Origin: Deinococcus sp. LM3
Lineage (GTDB): Bacteria; Deinococcota; Deinococci; Deinococcales; Deinococcaceae
Length of the DNA stretch: 64,000 bases
Assembly (NCBI RefSeq): GCF_002017875.1
Contig: NZ_MUFV01000002.1
Coordinates: forward strand, 371,009-435,008
Direction of reading: 5' to 3'
Of the stretch, positions 17,080 to 25,600 are shown piece after piece. The translations under genes and the position numbers were made by a program. The first letter of the stretch is position 1, and the number at the start of each line of letters is the position of its first letter. The notes under the pieces were generated by a model that saw only the letters and a program-made list of their open reading frames with translations, had not been told where the DNA came from and did no database searches.

Positions 17080-17843
17080 GCGCTGGCCTTCTCTTTCAGG
17101 GCACCCAGCAGGATGGTCACGAACTCGTCGTCGCTCATGGGGTTCTGGCCGGTGATCAGTTCGCGGTCACGGACGACGTTGCTGGTCCACTTGGCGCCGT
17201 TGTGCAGGGTCATGCCGGCGGCGCTCAGGGCGTCTTCCGGGTAGTACTGCATGGGCGCCTCGAAGCCCTGCTCGGCGTCCTTCTCCTCGGGCGTGCTGAA
17301 CACGGTGGCCTTGTAGCCGCTGTAGATGAAGCTGCTGGCGGTGGGGGTCTGGCCGCCCTGCAGCGTCTGCTGGTACGCGGCGGCGTCCTGCTGCGCGGCC
17401 AGGAGGGCGACAGGTGCGTGGCAGATCAGCGCGGTGGGCTGGGCCTTCTCATGGAAGTGGCGCAGCACGGTGCCGAGGTCGGCGTCGCTCATCAGGTCGA
17501 TCATGGGGGCGTGCCCGCCGGGCAGGAACACGGCGTCAAACTGGTCGAGGTTGGCGGTCACGTCCGCGAGTTTCGCGATGGGGCCGCTGAGGGTCTCGTT
17601 CACGAAGGCCTTGATCTGCTCGTACTCTTCCTCGTTCTTAAACAGGTCCTTGGTGTCGCTGCTGGCGTCCAGGGCGGGGCGGTTCCCTCTGGGCGTGGCG
17701 ATGGTCAGGGAGTAGCCTTCCTGCACGAGTTTATGGGCGGGCACGCCGAACTCGTTGAGGTAGAAGCCGGTGGCGTGGGTCTTGCCTTCCTGCATGGGCA
17801 GCTGGCTTTCGCTGGACATCACGACGAGAATCTGCTTGGTCAT
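17076..17843 (-). CDS. DJ-1/PfpI superfamily protein (Hsp31-like)
   Basis: This 255-aa protein has the class I glutamine-amidotransferase-like fold. The nucleophile elbow is ALICHAPVALLAA, with the Cys followed by His, and the acidic partner lies in LPGGHAPMIDLM. The N-terminal part (KTHATGFYLNEFGVPAHKLVQEGY) has the conserved Glu-containing helix region of Hsp31-like glyoxalases and chaperones. I chose the ATG at 17843 (MTKQILVVM) with GGTGG upstream; a GTG at 17852 is also in frame. The role is probably protection from reactive carbonyls such as methylglyoxal; this is a family-level inference. Confidence 0.85.
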   Translation of the reverse strand: MTKQILVVMSSESQLPMQEGKTHATGFYLNEFGVPAHKLVQEGYSLTIATPRGNRPALDASSDTKDLFKNEEEYEQIKAFVNETLSGPIAKLADVTANLDQFDAVFLPGGHAPMIDLMSDADLGTVLRHFHEKAQPTALICHAPVALLAAQQDAAAYQQTLQGGQTPTASSFIYSGYKATVFSTPEEKDAEQGFEAPMQYYPEDALSAAGMTLHNGAKWTSNVVRDRELITGQNPMSDDEFVTILLGALKEKASA

Positions 17844-17957
17844 GTGAGCCACCCTATGTCAGGTTTCATGAGAGCTCTGTCATCCGAATCACTTTGCCAA
17901 GCAAAGCAGGGGCGGCTCATGAACGAATCCTCATGCAGCGGGCCATGCCCACCCGGA

Positions 17958-17963
17958 CATACT
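17958..17963 (+). promoter_or_regulatory. -10-like box for a leaderless GNAT transcript
   Basis: CATACT lies 6 nt upstream of the ATG at 17970. This spacing leaves almost no 5' leader, a layout common in Deinococcus. No clear -35 box is seen. Confidence 0.45.
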
Positions 17964-17969
17964 GACCCC

Positions 17970-18293
17970 ATGACCCACGACCACGCCCCCACCGTCCACC
18001 GCAACGACGACACCCACCGCTACGAACTGACCGACAAGGCCGGCACCCTGCTCGGCTTCGCGGAATTCCGCCCCGCCGGCGACCACGCCGTCATGCTCCC
18101 CCACACCGAAATCAACGAGGGCCACGAGGGCGAGGGCCTGGGCAGCCTGCTGGCCCGCGCTGCCCTCGACGACATCCGAGCCCAGGGCAAACACGCCGTC
18201 CCCATGTGCCCCTTCATCGCTGCGTACATCCGCGAACACCGCGAGTACGTGAACCTCGTGCAGCCCGAACAGCGCGGCGTGTTCAAACTCTGA
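17970..18293 (+). CDS. Small GNAT-type N-acetyltransferase (YidJ/COG2388-like)
   Basis: This 107-aa protein matches the short GNAT group. It has beta strands carrying YELTDKAGTLLGFAEFRP, the acetyl-CoA loop region EINEGHEGEGLGSLLARAALDDIRAQG, and the C-terminal block VPMCPFIAAYIREHREYVNLV. These residues fit the COG2388-like family, whose substrates are mostly unknown. It is a single-gene unit divergent from the DJ-1 operon, with a -10-like box 6 nt before the ATG. Confidence 0.87.
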   Translation: MTHDHAPTVHRNDDTHRYELTDKAGTLLGFAEFRPAGDHAVMLPHTEINEGHEGEGLGSLLARAALDDIRAQGKHAVPMCPFIAAYIREHREYVNLVQPEQRGVFKL

Positions 18294-18406
18294 GCGCCCA
18301 CGCGGGAACACACCCAGCACATGCCCCCCCGGAGTATGCTACCGGACACCGAGGCCGCCCGGCCGGGCCGCCCACCGTTCCCGCCGCACAGGAGTCCACA
18401 CGCACC

Positions 18407-18703
18407 ATGACCACCCACACGCCCCCCGACCCCCCGACCCCCGCGCCCCCCCTGACCGAAACCGACACCCGCGTCCTGCTGCGCCTGCGCCGCATCGAGG
18501 GACAGGTGCGCGGCCTGCAACGCATGATCGAGGAAGGCCGCGACTGCCACGACATCCTCACCCAACTCAGCGGCGTACGCAGCGCCCTGGACGCGGCCGG
18601 CGAGCAGATCCTCGAACAGTACGCCGGAGGCTGCCGCGCCCGTCCCGGCGAGGCCGTCACGCCGCAGGACGTCGTCCGCGCCGTGAAACTGCTCCGCCGT
18701 TGA
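18407..18703 (+). CDS. CsoR/RcnR/FrmR-family transcriptional repressor with altered sensor site
   Basis: This is a 98-aa all-helical repressor of the CsoR family. The core runs LRRIEGQVRGLQRMIEEGRDCHDILTQLSGVRSALDAAG. The Cu(I) site of CsoR uses a Cys-His-Cys set. Here Cys47 and Cys76 are kept but the residue four before Cys76 is Tyr72, not His. This pattern is closer to the CstR-like persulfide sensors or other non-copper members. The ATG is preceded at some distance by AGGAG. No obvious target gene lies immediately downstream. The N-terminal Pro-rich tail (~15 residues) is unusual but common in GC-rich genomes. Confidence 0.85.
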   Translation: MTTHTPPDPPTPAPPLTETDTRVLLRLRRIEGQVRGLQRMIEEGRDCHDILTQLSGVRSALDAAGEQILEQYAGGCRARPGEAVTPQDVVRAVKLLRR

Positions 18704-18847
18704 GCCGGGCCTCCTGACCTGTTGCGGGCAAAGCGAACGGCGAATGGCGAACCATGCCTGATCCGAGAGAGAGGGTTTTCGAATAGGCAAAAAGACCTGA
18801 CAGGACTTTGTTCCCATCCCCATCGATCCAATGGGCGGAAAAGGTAC

Positions 18848-19477
18848 TCAATGGCCAGCTTTCTTTAAGGAATCTTCTCCAGTGCTGGTGGCTCTGCCTT
18901 TAAGCGGATCGATTTCGAAGCTAACCATCTCGGGGTCTATTCCGATATAAGTCAATATGGCGACAGTCTGCTCGGCATCCTTCATGTCGTAGAGCCTGAC
19001 CATGAGGCGGCCGTCAGCCCCTGACAATCCTCCGCCCTGTATCGGGGGCATGATCCCCAGCTTTCCTGCCTCAAACAGAACCAGGAGTGCGGTCATACCC
19101 TCTCCCCAGGTCAAACCACTCTGTAGCCCCTCTATGCGAATGCTTTCATCGTTGTAGATTTCCCGTAAACGGTTTTGCAGTTTGAGCAGTCCGCCAGCAC
19201 GTGTAAATGTGCTCAGGGAGTAAGTGGCGACTCTGTCTCCATCCTGTAAGCCCATCCCGATGTAAGCAGGATGATCCTTCCAGATTTGATAGTTAAGATG
19301 ATGCGTAAAGCTGGCTGGCAGGTCTTTATTCGCATCGACCTTGATCTGTTCGATGACTTTTAGCCGCGCTGAAGATAGTTCAATTCCTGTCCGATGTAAC
19401 AAGCTGCCGCTCCTGGCGGGAGCAGTCTGCATGAGAAAAGCAAGGAGAACGATGGGCATTAAGGGCCTGAATCTCAT
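18848..19477 (-). CDS. Predicted exported protein of unknown function in lower-GC DNA
   Basis: I do not recognise this 209-aa protein. The N-terminus (MRFRPLMPIVLLAFLMQTAPARS) is a typical Sec signal peptide, so the product is likely exported. The mature part is mixed alpha/beta with no repeats, Cys or enzyme motif I can name. The start at 19477 has AAGGCGG just upstream; an ATG at 19507 is also in frame. Codon use and base composition are clearly less GC-rich than all neighbours, as is the flanking DNA from about 18,730 to 19,600. This suggests recent acquisition. Confidence 0.7.
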   Translation of the reverse strand: MRFRPLMPIVLLAFLMQTAPARSGSLLHRTGIELSSARLKVIEQIKVDANKDLPASFTHHLNYQIWKDHPAYIGMGLQDGDRVATYSLSTFTRAGGLLKLQNRLREIYNDESIRIEGLQSGLTWGEGMTALLVLFEAGKLGIMPPIQGGGLSGADGRLMVRLYDMKDAEQTVAILTYIGIDPEMVSFEIDPLKGRATSTGEDSLKKAGH

Positions 19478-19597
19478 TTCATTTCCGCCTTGAAAAATAT
19501 TGATCAATAGCCTCGTTATCAGTGGGGAATGACAATCAAAAGCCAGAGTCTTTCTGTGCCATTCTCTTCGGTTCAGAATGCTTCTTGCGCTTTCCAG

Positions 19598-20026
19598 TTA
19601 CTTCGTGGGCACGCTGCGTTCCAGCCACGCCCGCAGTTCGGGCAGGCCTACGGCTCCGACCTGACGCCCGGCGACCTCGCCGTCCCGGAAGACCAGTAGG
19701 GTGGGGATGCCCTGCACGGCGTGAAGGCCGGGGGCCTGCGGGTGGTCGTCGACGTTCACCTTCACGACCTTGAGTTTCCCGGCGCGTTCCTGCGCAAGTG
19801 CTTCCAGGGCGGGGGCGATCACGCGGCACGGGCCGCACCAGGGGGCCCAGAAGTCCACGATGACCGGCACGGACGCCCGGATGTCCTGCGTGAAGGTCGC
19901 GTCGGTGCCGGTGACCAGCCACGGGAGCGGCTGGCCGCAGCGGGCGCACACGGGTACCTGTGCGTCCGGGACGGTCTGCACGCGGTTTCTGGCGCCGCAG
20001 TGGGCGCAGGTCAGAATGTCGCTCAT
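19598..20026 (-). CDS. trxC: Thioredoxin 2 (TrxC-type)
   Basis: This 142-aa disulfide reductase has the two-part layout of thioredoxin 2. The N-terminal zinc ribbon carries two CxxC pairs (CAHC and CARC) within residues ~7-31. The thioredoxin domain has the active site FWAPWCGPCRVIAP and the cis-Pro motif GIPTLLVFRDGE. The ATG follows GAAAGG. The zinc ribbon distinguishes it from TrxA. It is monocistronic and divergent from the kyn genes. Confidence 0.93.
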   Translation of the reverse strand: MSDILTCAHCGARNRVQTVPDAQVPVCARCGQPLPWLVTGTDATFTQDIRASVPVIVDFWAPWCGPCRVIAPALEALAQERAGKLKVVKVNVDDHPQAPGLHAVQGIPTLLVFRDGEVAGRQVGAVGLPELRAWLERSVPTK

Positions 20027-20063
20027 GCCTTTCAGGGTACGGCAGGGGCGGGGGCGTGCGTGG

Positions 20064-20069
20064 CATACT
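20064..20069 (+). promoter_or_regulatory. -10-like box ahead of a possible small leaderless gene
   Basis: CATACT lies 8 nt before the ATG at 20078. It is the same hexamer and a similar spacing to the box at 17958. It faces away from trxC. Confidence 0.35.
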
Positions 20070-20077
20070 GCCGCTTG

Positions 20078-20224
20078 ATGAGGTCGCCCCGTCACTCCTG
20101 GCTGGTCCGTCCCGGCGCGAATGAGATCGCGCGGGCGCTGCACGACTGGTGGTGCGCGAACCTGGGCCGCCCGATGCGCCGCACCCGGCACGCGGCCCTG
20201 AGCGCCGCTCTGAACCTGCCCTGA
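20078..20224 (+). CDS. Possible 48-aa basic small protein
   Basis: This short frame begins MRSPRHSWLVRPGANEIARA and ends in AALSAALNLP. It is basic, contains two adjacent tryptophans and has no family I recognise. A -10-like box 8 nt upstream of the ATG supports a leaderless transcript. It stops 96 nt before kynU. Coding potential is uncertain because the region is GC-rich and short frames occur by chance. Confidence 0.35.
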   Translation: MRSPRHSWLVRPGANEIARALHDWWCANLGRPMRRTRHAALSAALNLP

Positions 20225-20320
20225 TTCACCTCTGCCCCACATTCTGACGGCTGGTCCTGTCGCCCGCGCGCTGCGTGCGGCGCTGACGGTACGGCCGCCC
20301 GGTTCCTTCCAGGAGTTGCC

Positions 20321-21637
20321 ATGACGAATATTGATGCGACGAACACTGATGTCCAGACCGCCCAGCCTCAGCCCACCTCCTTGCACGCGCGGATCAATGC
20401 GGCGCTGACCGGGGCCGCCATTCCCACCGACCTGCTGGACCTGGACGCCCGCGACCCGCTGGCCCGCAAGCGCGACGAGTTCATGTTACCGGGCGGCGTG
20501 GTGTACCTGGACGGCAACAGCCTGGGGGCGCTGCCGCGCGCCGTGCCGGAGCGGTTGCAGCAGGTCGCGGCGCAGGAGTGGGGCGACGCCCTGATCCGCT
20601 CGTGGAGTGCCGGGGCCGGAGAGGGGCGCGACTGGATGAACCTGCCGGACCGCGTGGCCGCGAAGATCGCCCCGCTGATCGGCGCGCTCCCGCACGAGGT
20701 GGCGGTCACGGACACGACGGGCGTGAACACCTTCAAGGTGCTGGCCGCCGCGCTGAAACTGGCCCCGGCGGGCCGCCGCGTGATCCTGACGGACGCCGAG
20801 AACTTCCCCACCGACCTGTACATCGCACAGGGACTGCTGGACCTGCTGGGCGGCGGGTACGAGTTGCGGCGCGTCAACCCCGACGCGCTGGGCGAACACC
20901 TGACGGCGGACGTGGCGGCGCTGCTGCTGACCGAGGTGGACTACCGCACGGGCCGCCGCCTGGACATGGCGGCCATCACGGCGCAGGCGCGCGCGGCGGG
21001 CGTCCTGACCGTGTGGGACCTGGCGCACTCGGCCGGGGCGTTCCCGGTGGACCTGCGCGGCGCGGGCGCGGATTTCGCGGTGGGCTGCGGGTACAAGTTC
21101 CTGAACGGCGGCCCCGGCGCGCCGTCCTTCCTGTTCGTCTCAGAGCGGCACCTGGGCGCCGTGAACGCGGCCCCCGTGGCGATCAGCGGGTGGATGGGGC
21201 ACGCCGATCCGTTCGAGATGGACCGTGCGTTCACGCCCGCGCCCGGCGCGCGCCGTTTCGTGCCGGGCACGCCGATGGTCCTGAGTCTGAGTGCCCTGGA
21301 CAGCGCCCTGGACGTGTTCGCGGGCGTGGACCTGCACGCGCTGCGCGCCAAGAGCCTGTCGTTGACCGACACCTTCATTCGCCTGATGGAGCCGCTGTGC
21401 GCCCGCTTCCCGCTGACGCTGGTCACGCCGCACGAGCACGCGCGGCGCGGCTCGCAGGTCAGTTACCGGCACCCGCAGGCGCGTGAGGTCATGGCGGACC
21501 TGATCGGGGGCGGCGTGATCGGCGATTACCGCACGCCGGACATCCTGCGCTTCGGGTTCACGCCGCTGTACCACTCGCACGCTGACGTGGCGCGCGCCGT
21601 GGCGGGCGTGCAGGCCGCGCTGGAGGCCCGCGCGTGA
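20321..21637 (+). CDS. kynU: Kynureninase
   Basis: Kynureninase hydrolyses kynurenine to anthranilate and alanine (PLP enzyme, fold type I). Visible blocks are VVYLDGNSLGALP near the N-terminus, VTDTTGVNTFKVLAAAL, the aspartate region VWDLAHSAGAFPVDL, and the PLP-lysine motif GCGYKFLNGGPGAPSF. C-terminal DILRFGFTPLYHSHADV is also typical. The product is 438 aa with AGGAG 5 nt before the ATG. The stop overlaps the kynA start (GTGA). Together with kynA it runs the first half of tryptophan catabolism; a formamidase is not seen here. Confidence 0.95.
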   Translation: MTNIDATNTDVQTAQPQPTSLHARINAALTGAAIPTDLLDLDARDPLARKRDEFMLPGGVVYLDGNSLGALPRAVPERLQQVAAQEWGDALIRSWSAGAGEGRDWMNLPDRVAAKIAPLIGALPHEVAVTDTTGVNTFKVLAAALKLAPAGRRVILTDAENFPTDLYIAQGLLDLLGGGYELRRVNPDALGEHLTADVAALLLTEVDYRTGRRLDMAAITAQARAAGVLTVWDLAHSAGAFPVDLRGAGADFAVGCGYKFLNGGPGAPSFLFVSERHLGAVNAAPVAISGWMGHADPFEMDRAFTPAPGARRFVPGTPMVLSLSALDSALDVFAGVDLHALRAKSLSLTDTFIRLMEPLCARFPLTLVTPHEHARRGSQVSYRHPQAREVMADLIGGGVIGDYRTPDILRFGFTPLYHSHADVARAVAGVQAALEARA

Positions 21638-22488
21638 GTGCCCCCGACCGTCCCGGAGCGCCGGACCGGGACGCCCCCGAGCAGGCGTACATGGACTTCA
21701 CCCGTAGCCTCAGCTACGGCGACTACCTGCAACTCGACATCCTGAAAAGCGCGCACCGGCCCGTCACGGACGCGCACGATGAGCACCTGTTCATCGCCGT
21801 GCATCATGTCTCGGAGGTGTGGCTGGACCTGATCATCCGCGAGCTGCGAGCCGCGATGGACCAACTGGCGCAGGGCATCACGGACGCGCCCCTCAAGGGC
21901 CTGACCCGCGTGGTGCGCGCCCAAGAGCAGCTCACGAACGCCTGGGAAGTCCTGAAGACCATGACCCCCGCCGATTACCTGTCGTTCCGCAGCGCGTTCG
22001 GGCAGGCGTCTGGCTTCCAGAGCGCCTCGTACCGGATGGTGGAATTCCTGCTCGGGAACCGGCACGCGGTCCTGGCCCGCCCGCACGAGCACCGCCCGGA
22101 CCTGCACGGCCCGCTGACCGAGGCGCTCCAGACTCCCAGCGTGTACGACCTGACGCTGCGCCTGCTCGCCGCGCGGGGCCTGCCGGTTCCCCCGGAAGTG
22201 CTGGCCCGCGACCTCACCCTGCCGCCCACCCTGAACGAGGACGTGCTGAACGCCTGGATCACCGTGTACCGCCAGCCCGACACCTACTGGGACCTGTACG
22301 AACTGGCCGAGAAGCTGCTGGACGTCGAGGACAACTTCCGCCGCTGGCGCTTCAACCACCTGACCACCGTGGAACGCACTATCGGCTTCAAGAGCGGCTC
22401 CGGCGGAACCAGCGGGGCCGGGTACCTGCGCCGCGCCCTGGAAACCGTGCTGTTCCCGGAACTGTGGGAGGTCCGCACCCGCCTCTAA
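21634..22488 (+). CDS. kynA: Tryptophan 2,3-dioxygenase
   Basis: This heme enzyme opens the indole ring of L-tryptophan to N-formylkynurenine. Family blocks are LSYGDYLQLDILKSA, DEHLFIAVHHVSEVWLDLIIREL, LTPADYLSFRSAFGQASGFQSASYR-like, RFNHLTTVERTIGFKSGSGGTSGAGYL and the C-terminal LFPELWEVRTRL. Heme and substrate His residues are in place. The GTG start overlaps the kynU stop, and the length of 284 aa is normal. It is the last gene before the repeat-rich intergenic region that borders the injection-system locus. Confidence 0.95.
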   Translation: MSAPDRPGAPDRDAPEQAYMDFTRSLSYGDYLQLDILKSAHRPVTDAHDEHLFIAVHHVSEVWLDLIIRELRAAMDQLAQGITDAPLKGLTRVVRAQEQLTNAWEVLKTMTPADYLSFRSAFGQASGFQSASYRMVEFLLGNRHAVLARPHEHRPDLHGPLTEALQTPSVYDLTLRLLAARGLPVPPEVLARDLTLPPTLNEDVLNAWITVYRQPDTYWDLYELAEKLLDVEDNFRRWRFNHLTTVERTIGFKSGSGGTSGAGYLRRALETVLFPELWEVRTRL

Positions 22489-22494
22489 CGAGGA

Positions 22495-22590
22495 CTCCGA
22501 TTGAACGGCTCTGCAAGCTATTCAATCGGAGCGGATGCGACTCGTAGAGCTGCCCCGCAGAGCGGGTAGAAGCCATCCGGATTCCGGCCT
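22495..22590. repeat. Composite palindromic intergenic repeat, copy A
   Basis: A hairpin (arms CTCCGATTGAA at 22495-22505 and TTCAATCGGAG at 22521-22531, loop 15 nt) is followed by a second module at 22539-22573 starting GACTCGTAGAGCTGC. The first module matches 43675-43703 at 26 of 29 positions. The second matches the reverse complement of 59565-59599 at 32 of 35. It lies between convergent kynA and the giant gene and could also act as a terminator. Such small repeats (SNR/REP-like) are typical of Deinococcus genomes. Confidence 0.8.
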
Positions 22591-22662
22591 CCGGCACGCG
22601 ACCCGGCGCCGGTGATCCCGCCGGGGAGGCGTCGTGGACGGCCGGGGGATAGCCCCGCGCCG

Positions 22663-25600
22663 TCACACGCGGCGCAGTTCGGTACTCAGCCGCTCCCGCA
22701 GCCGTGCGTACACCTCACGCGCCACCTGATCGAGGTCCACCGCCGCGGCCACCGGCGCGCGGCGTCCCACCGCCGCGCCGTCGCCCTGACGCTCCGCGGC
22801 GGCCGGAGCCGGAGCCGCGGGCCGGTCCACGGCCGCCGCGTGCACCCACGCTCCACCAGCCGGTGGGGGCGGCGGCATGGACGGCAGGGCCGTCGGCGGG
22901 GCCGGGGAGGGTCGGATGGGCGAGGGCGTGACCGACGTCGCCGCCGGACGGGGCGCCGGGGCGGGTGGGGACGGGTCGGCCTCCCAGGGCAGCGGTTCCC
23001 ACGGAGCGGGAATGCCCGGCAGGCGCAGCGGTCCGGTCGCCGGGTGCGCGGCGTGCTCGGTCGCCAGGGCCACGCCCTCCTCGTCGTGTGCGTCCGGGCG
23101 GGCCGGGCCGGCCGCGCGGCGCAGCACCTCGGGCACGAACGACCCCTGATCGCGCCGGAGTGCGTGCGTCATCTCGTGCGCGGCCAGCGCCGCTCCGGCC
23201 GGTGTGTCCAGCCGCGTGTCCGGCGACAGGAACACCGTGCGGCCCACCGTCAGTGCCTCGGCCCGCGCCGCCTGCAACGCGGGAAGGACGTTCACGTTCC
23301 GGATGACCCGCACGTCCGCCACGGACGTCCCCATCAGCCGGGCCAGGGTCGCCTGCGCGCCCGGTGCCAGCGGTTGCCCGTGTCCGTCCTGCCGCACTGC
23401 CGCCTGAAGCGCCTGCGACAGCCGCTGAACCGGGCTGCCTGCCGGAGTGGCGAGGGAAGGAGGAATGGCGGGGGAGAGAACTGACCCGTCATCCCGGCCG
23501 CGTGGCAGGGAGGGCCAGTCCTCGCCGGACGGCGGCGGGACTGCCACCGCGACAGGACCGGCGACTGGGAGGGCGGCCGCCAGATCCCGCAGCGCCGGGG
23601 AACCGGACGGGCCCGACGCCGGCGCGACTGCCCCCACGGGCTCCCGGTAGGCGGGTGCCAGGAAGTCAGGGAGCGCGGCAGCCCAGGCAGGTGGACCCTG
23701 GGTCAGACCAGTCCGACCCTCCGGGTTTTCCTGGGACAGGGACAGCGCCGGGAAGGGCGACGGAAGGGTCGGTACCGGCCGCGTCGCCACGGCGCCCGTC
23801 GTGACCGGCGACCCGGTCGGAGGTGGGGTCGGGAGGGGTCGAGCGGCGTCCGGGCCGGTCAGTCGTTCCGGCCGGTCATGCGGGAGGGACGCTGACACGG
23901 ATGCTGGCGACAGCCCCCCGGCGCGGGGCCCGGCTTCTGCTTCCCGGTGCTGCGGGGCCCCCTCACGGGTCGGGACGACCGGGCCGGCCGCGGCTGCCAG
24001 CCTCGCCAGCGGCGCCTGAAGGGCGGACGGCGCGTCGGCCAGCGGCGCACCCACGAAGTCCATCCGGTGCGGGACCGGGGCAGAACTGGGGAAGCCAGTC
24101 TCGGCCCGGACTCCTGCAGCCAGGACTCTGGCGGCCGGGAATTCTGAGGGCAGGACGGCCACGGGCACCGGGTCTGTTCCCGGACCGTCCTGCGGCGCAG
24201 GTCTGGCCCCTGGCGCCGTCGCCACGGGAGAGGGGGTCAGGGTTGCGCGTTCGACCACAACCGCCGGGACAGGGGCCGGTAATATGGCAGGCGAGGGCCA
24301 TGCCGGTTCCCACGACGGGACGTGAATCACCGGCCACCCGGGTGGCGGCCCTGGTTCGGTCGGGTGGGCGGCGGGACGGGCCAGGGCGCCCACCCGACTG
24401 GCCGGGGCTGCCGGACCGCCGACTGCGGGCGGACCGGTCAGGGTGTGGGAGGGCTCTGGACGTGTTGTTGCCCCACTGCCGGGCACCGGGGGCCGTATGA
24501 CCGCTGAGGGAAGCAGCGCGACTGGCAGGGGTTCCGGGATGACCAGTGCTGGCGCGGCGACCCCTGGGTCACGCCGGGGGTCAACGTGCGCAAGGGGCGG
24601 CGGTGGCAGGCCCGGCCGCGCGGCCCCCGCAGTCGGGGCGACCGGCATGGGGGCGGGGATGACAGGCCCCGGAGAACCTGGACCCGGAGACACTGGCACC
24701 GGAGAAACTGGCCCTGGAGAAACTGGAACGGGCAGGGCCGACACGGGGGCAACGGGTCCCGGAAGTGCGTGGGGCATGAGCGTCGGGGGCGCAGGGTCCG
24801 GCGCACCGGGCTCTGATTCCGGCGCCGCCCGGCCGTCCGCCGCGAGGGGTTCGGCCGGGAGTACCGGCCCTTCCACGGTGGGAACGGAAGGGGCGGGGCC
24901 TCTGACCGGAACCTCCGGTTCCCGCAGACCGGGCTGCCCAGTCTCGCCGGACGGCCCGGCTGCCTCTGGAGCGTCTGGTGCCGTCACCCGCTGAACGGCA
25001 TCCGGCCGGACGGCGACCGGCGCCGGGACAGGTCCGGATACTGTCGGCTGCGGGTGGGCAGCGGGTATCCGGGGGAAGGTCGGCGCAACCGGCGCCCTCC
25101 CGGCAGGCTCGGGTGGACTCACGGGCCGGGGGGACGACAGGTGGACCGGTGCAAGCGCGGGCTCCAGATCGCCGCCGCGCGTCCCGGCAGGACCGGGGGC
25201 CGCCCCGGCCGCTGTTGGTATCTGCGCCGCCTGGAGGTTGTCCGGCAGGCCCGGCCCGGCGGGTGCGCTGCCGGAGTGCGGCGGCGCTGCGGTCAGGTCG
25301 GCAGGGCGACCGGACGACGCCGGTGGTTCTCCGGGAAGGGAGGGGGCGCCCCCTGTCCGGAATGCGTCCGTGGTCTGGCCGGGCGGTGAGCCGTTCGGTG
25401 TCGCCAGCAGGTCCGGATGGGACACGCCGTTCCGGTCAGGTGCGGCGGCGATGGGGGCGGAGACGGGTGCGGCGGGTGGATGCACCGGATGCGGTGGGAA
25501 CGTCCCCTGCGTCCCGTCCAGGGGCGGCGGCACCGGAACGGGCACCGGCGCGGCGCTTCCGGACGGCAGATCCGGCGTGACGGGAACTGACCGGTCGGAG

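Noticed and set aside
18657..18851. Minus-strand 64-codon frame downstream of the exported protein (TTG overlapping its stop)
   Set aside because: It runs antisense into the csoR-like gene and becomes Arg-rich shadow sequence. The overlap alone is weak evidence.
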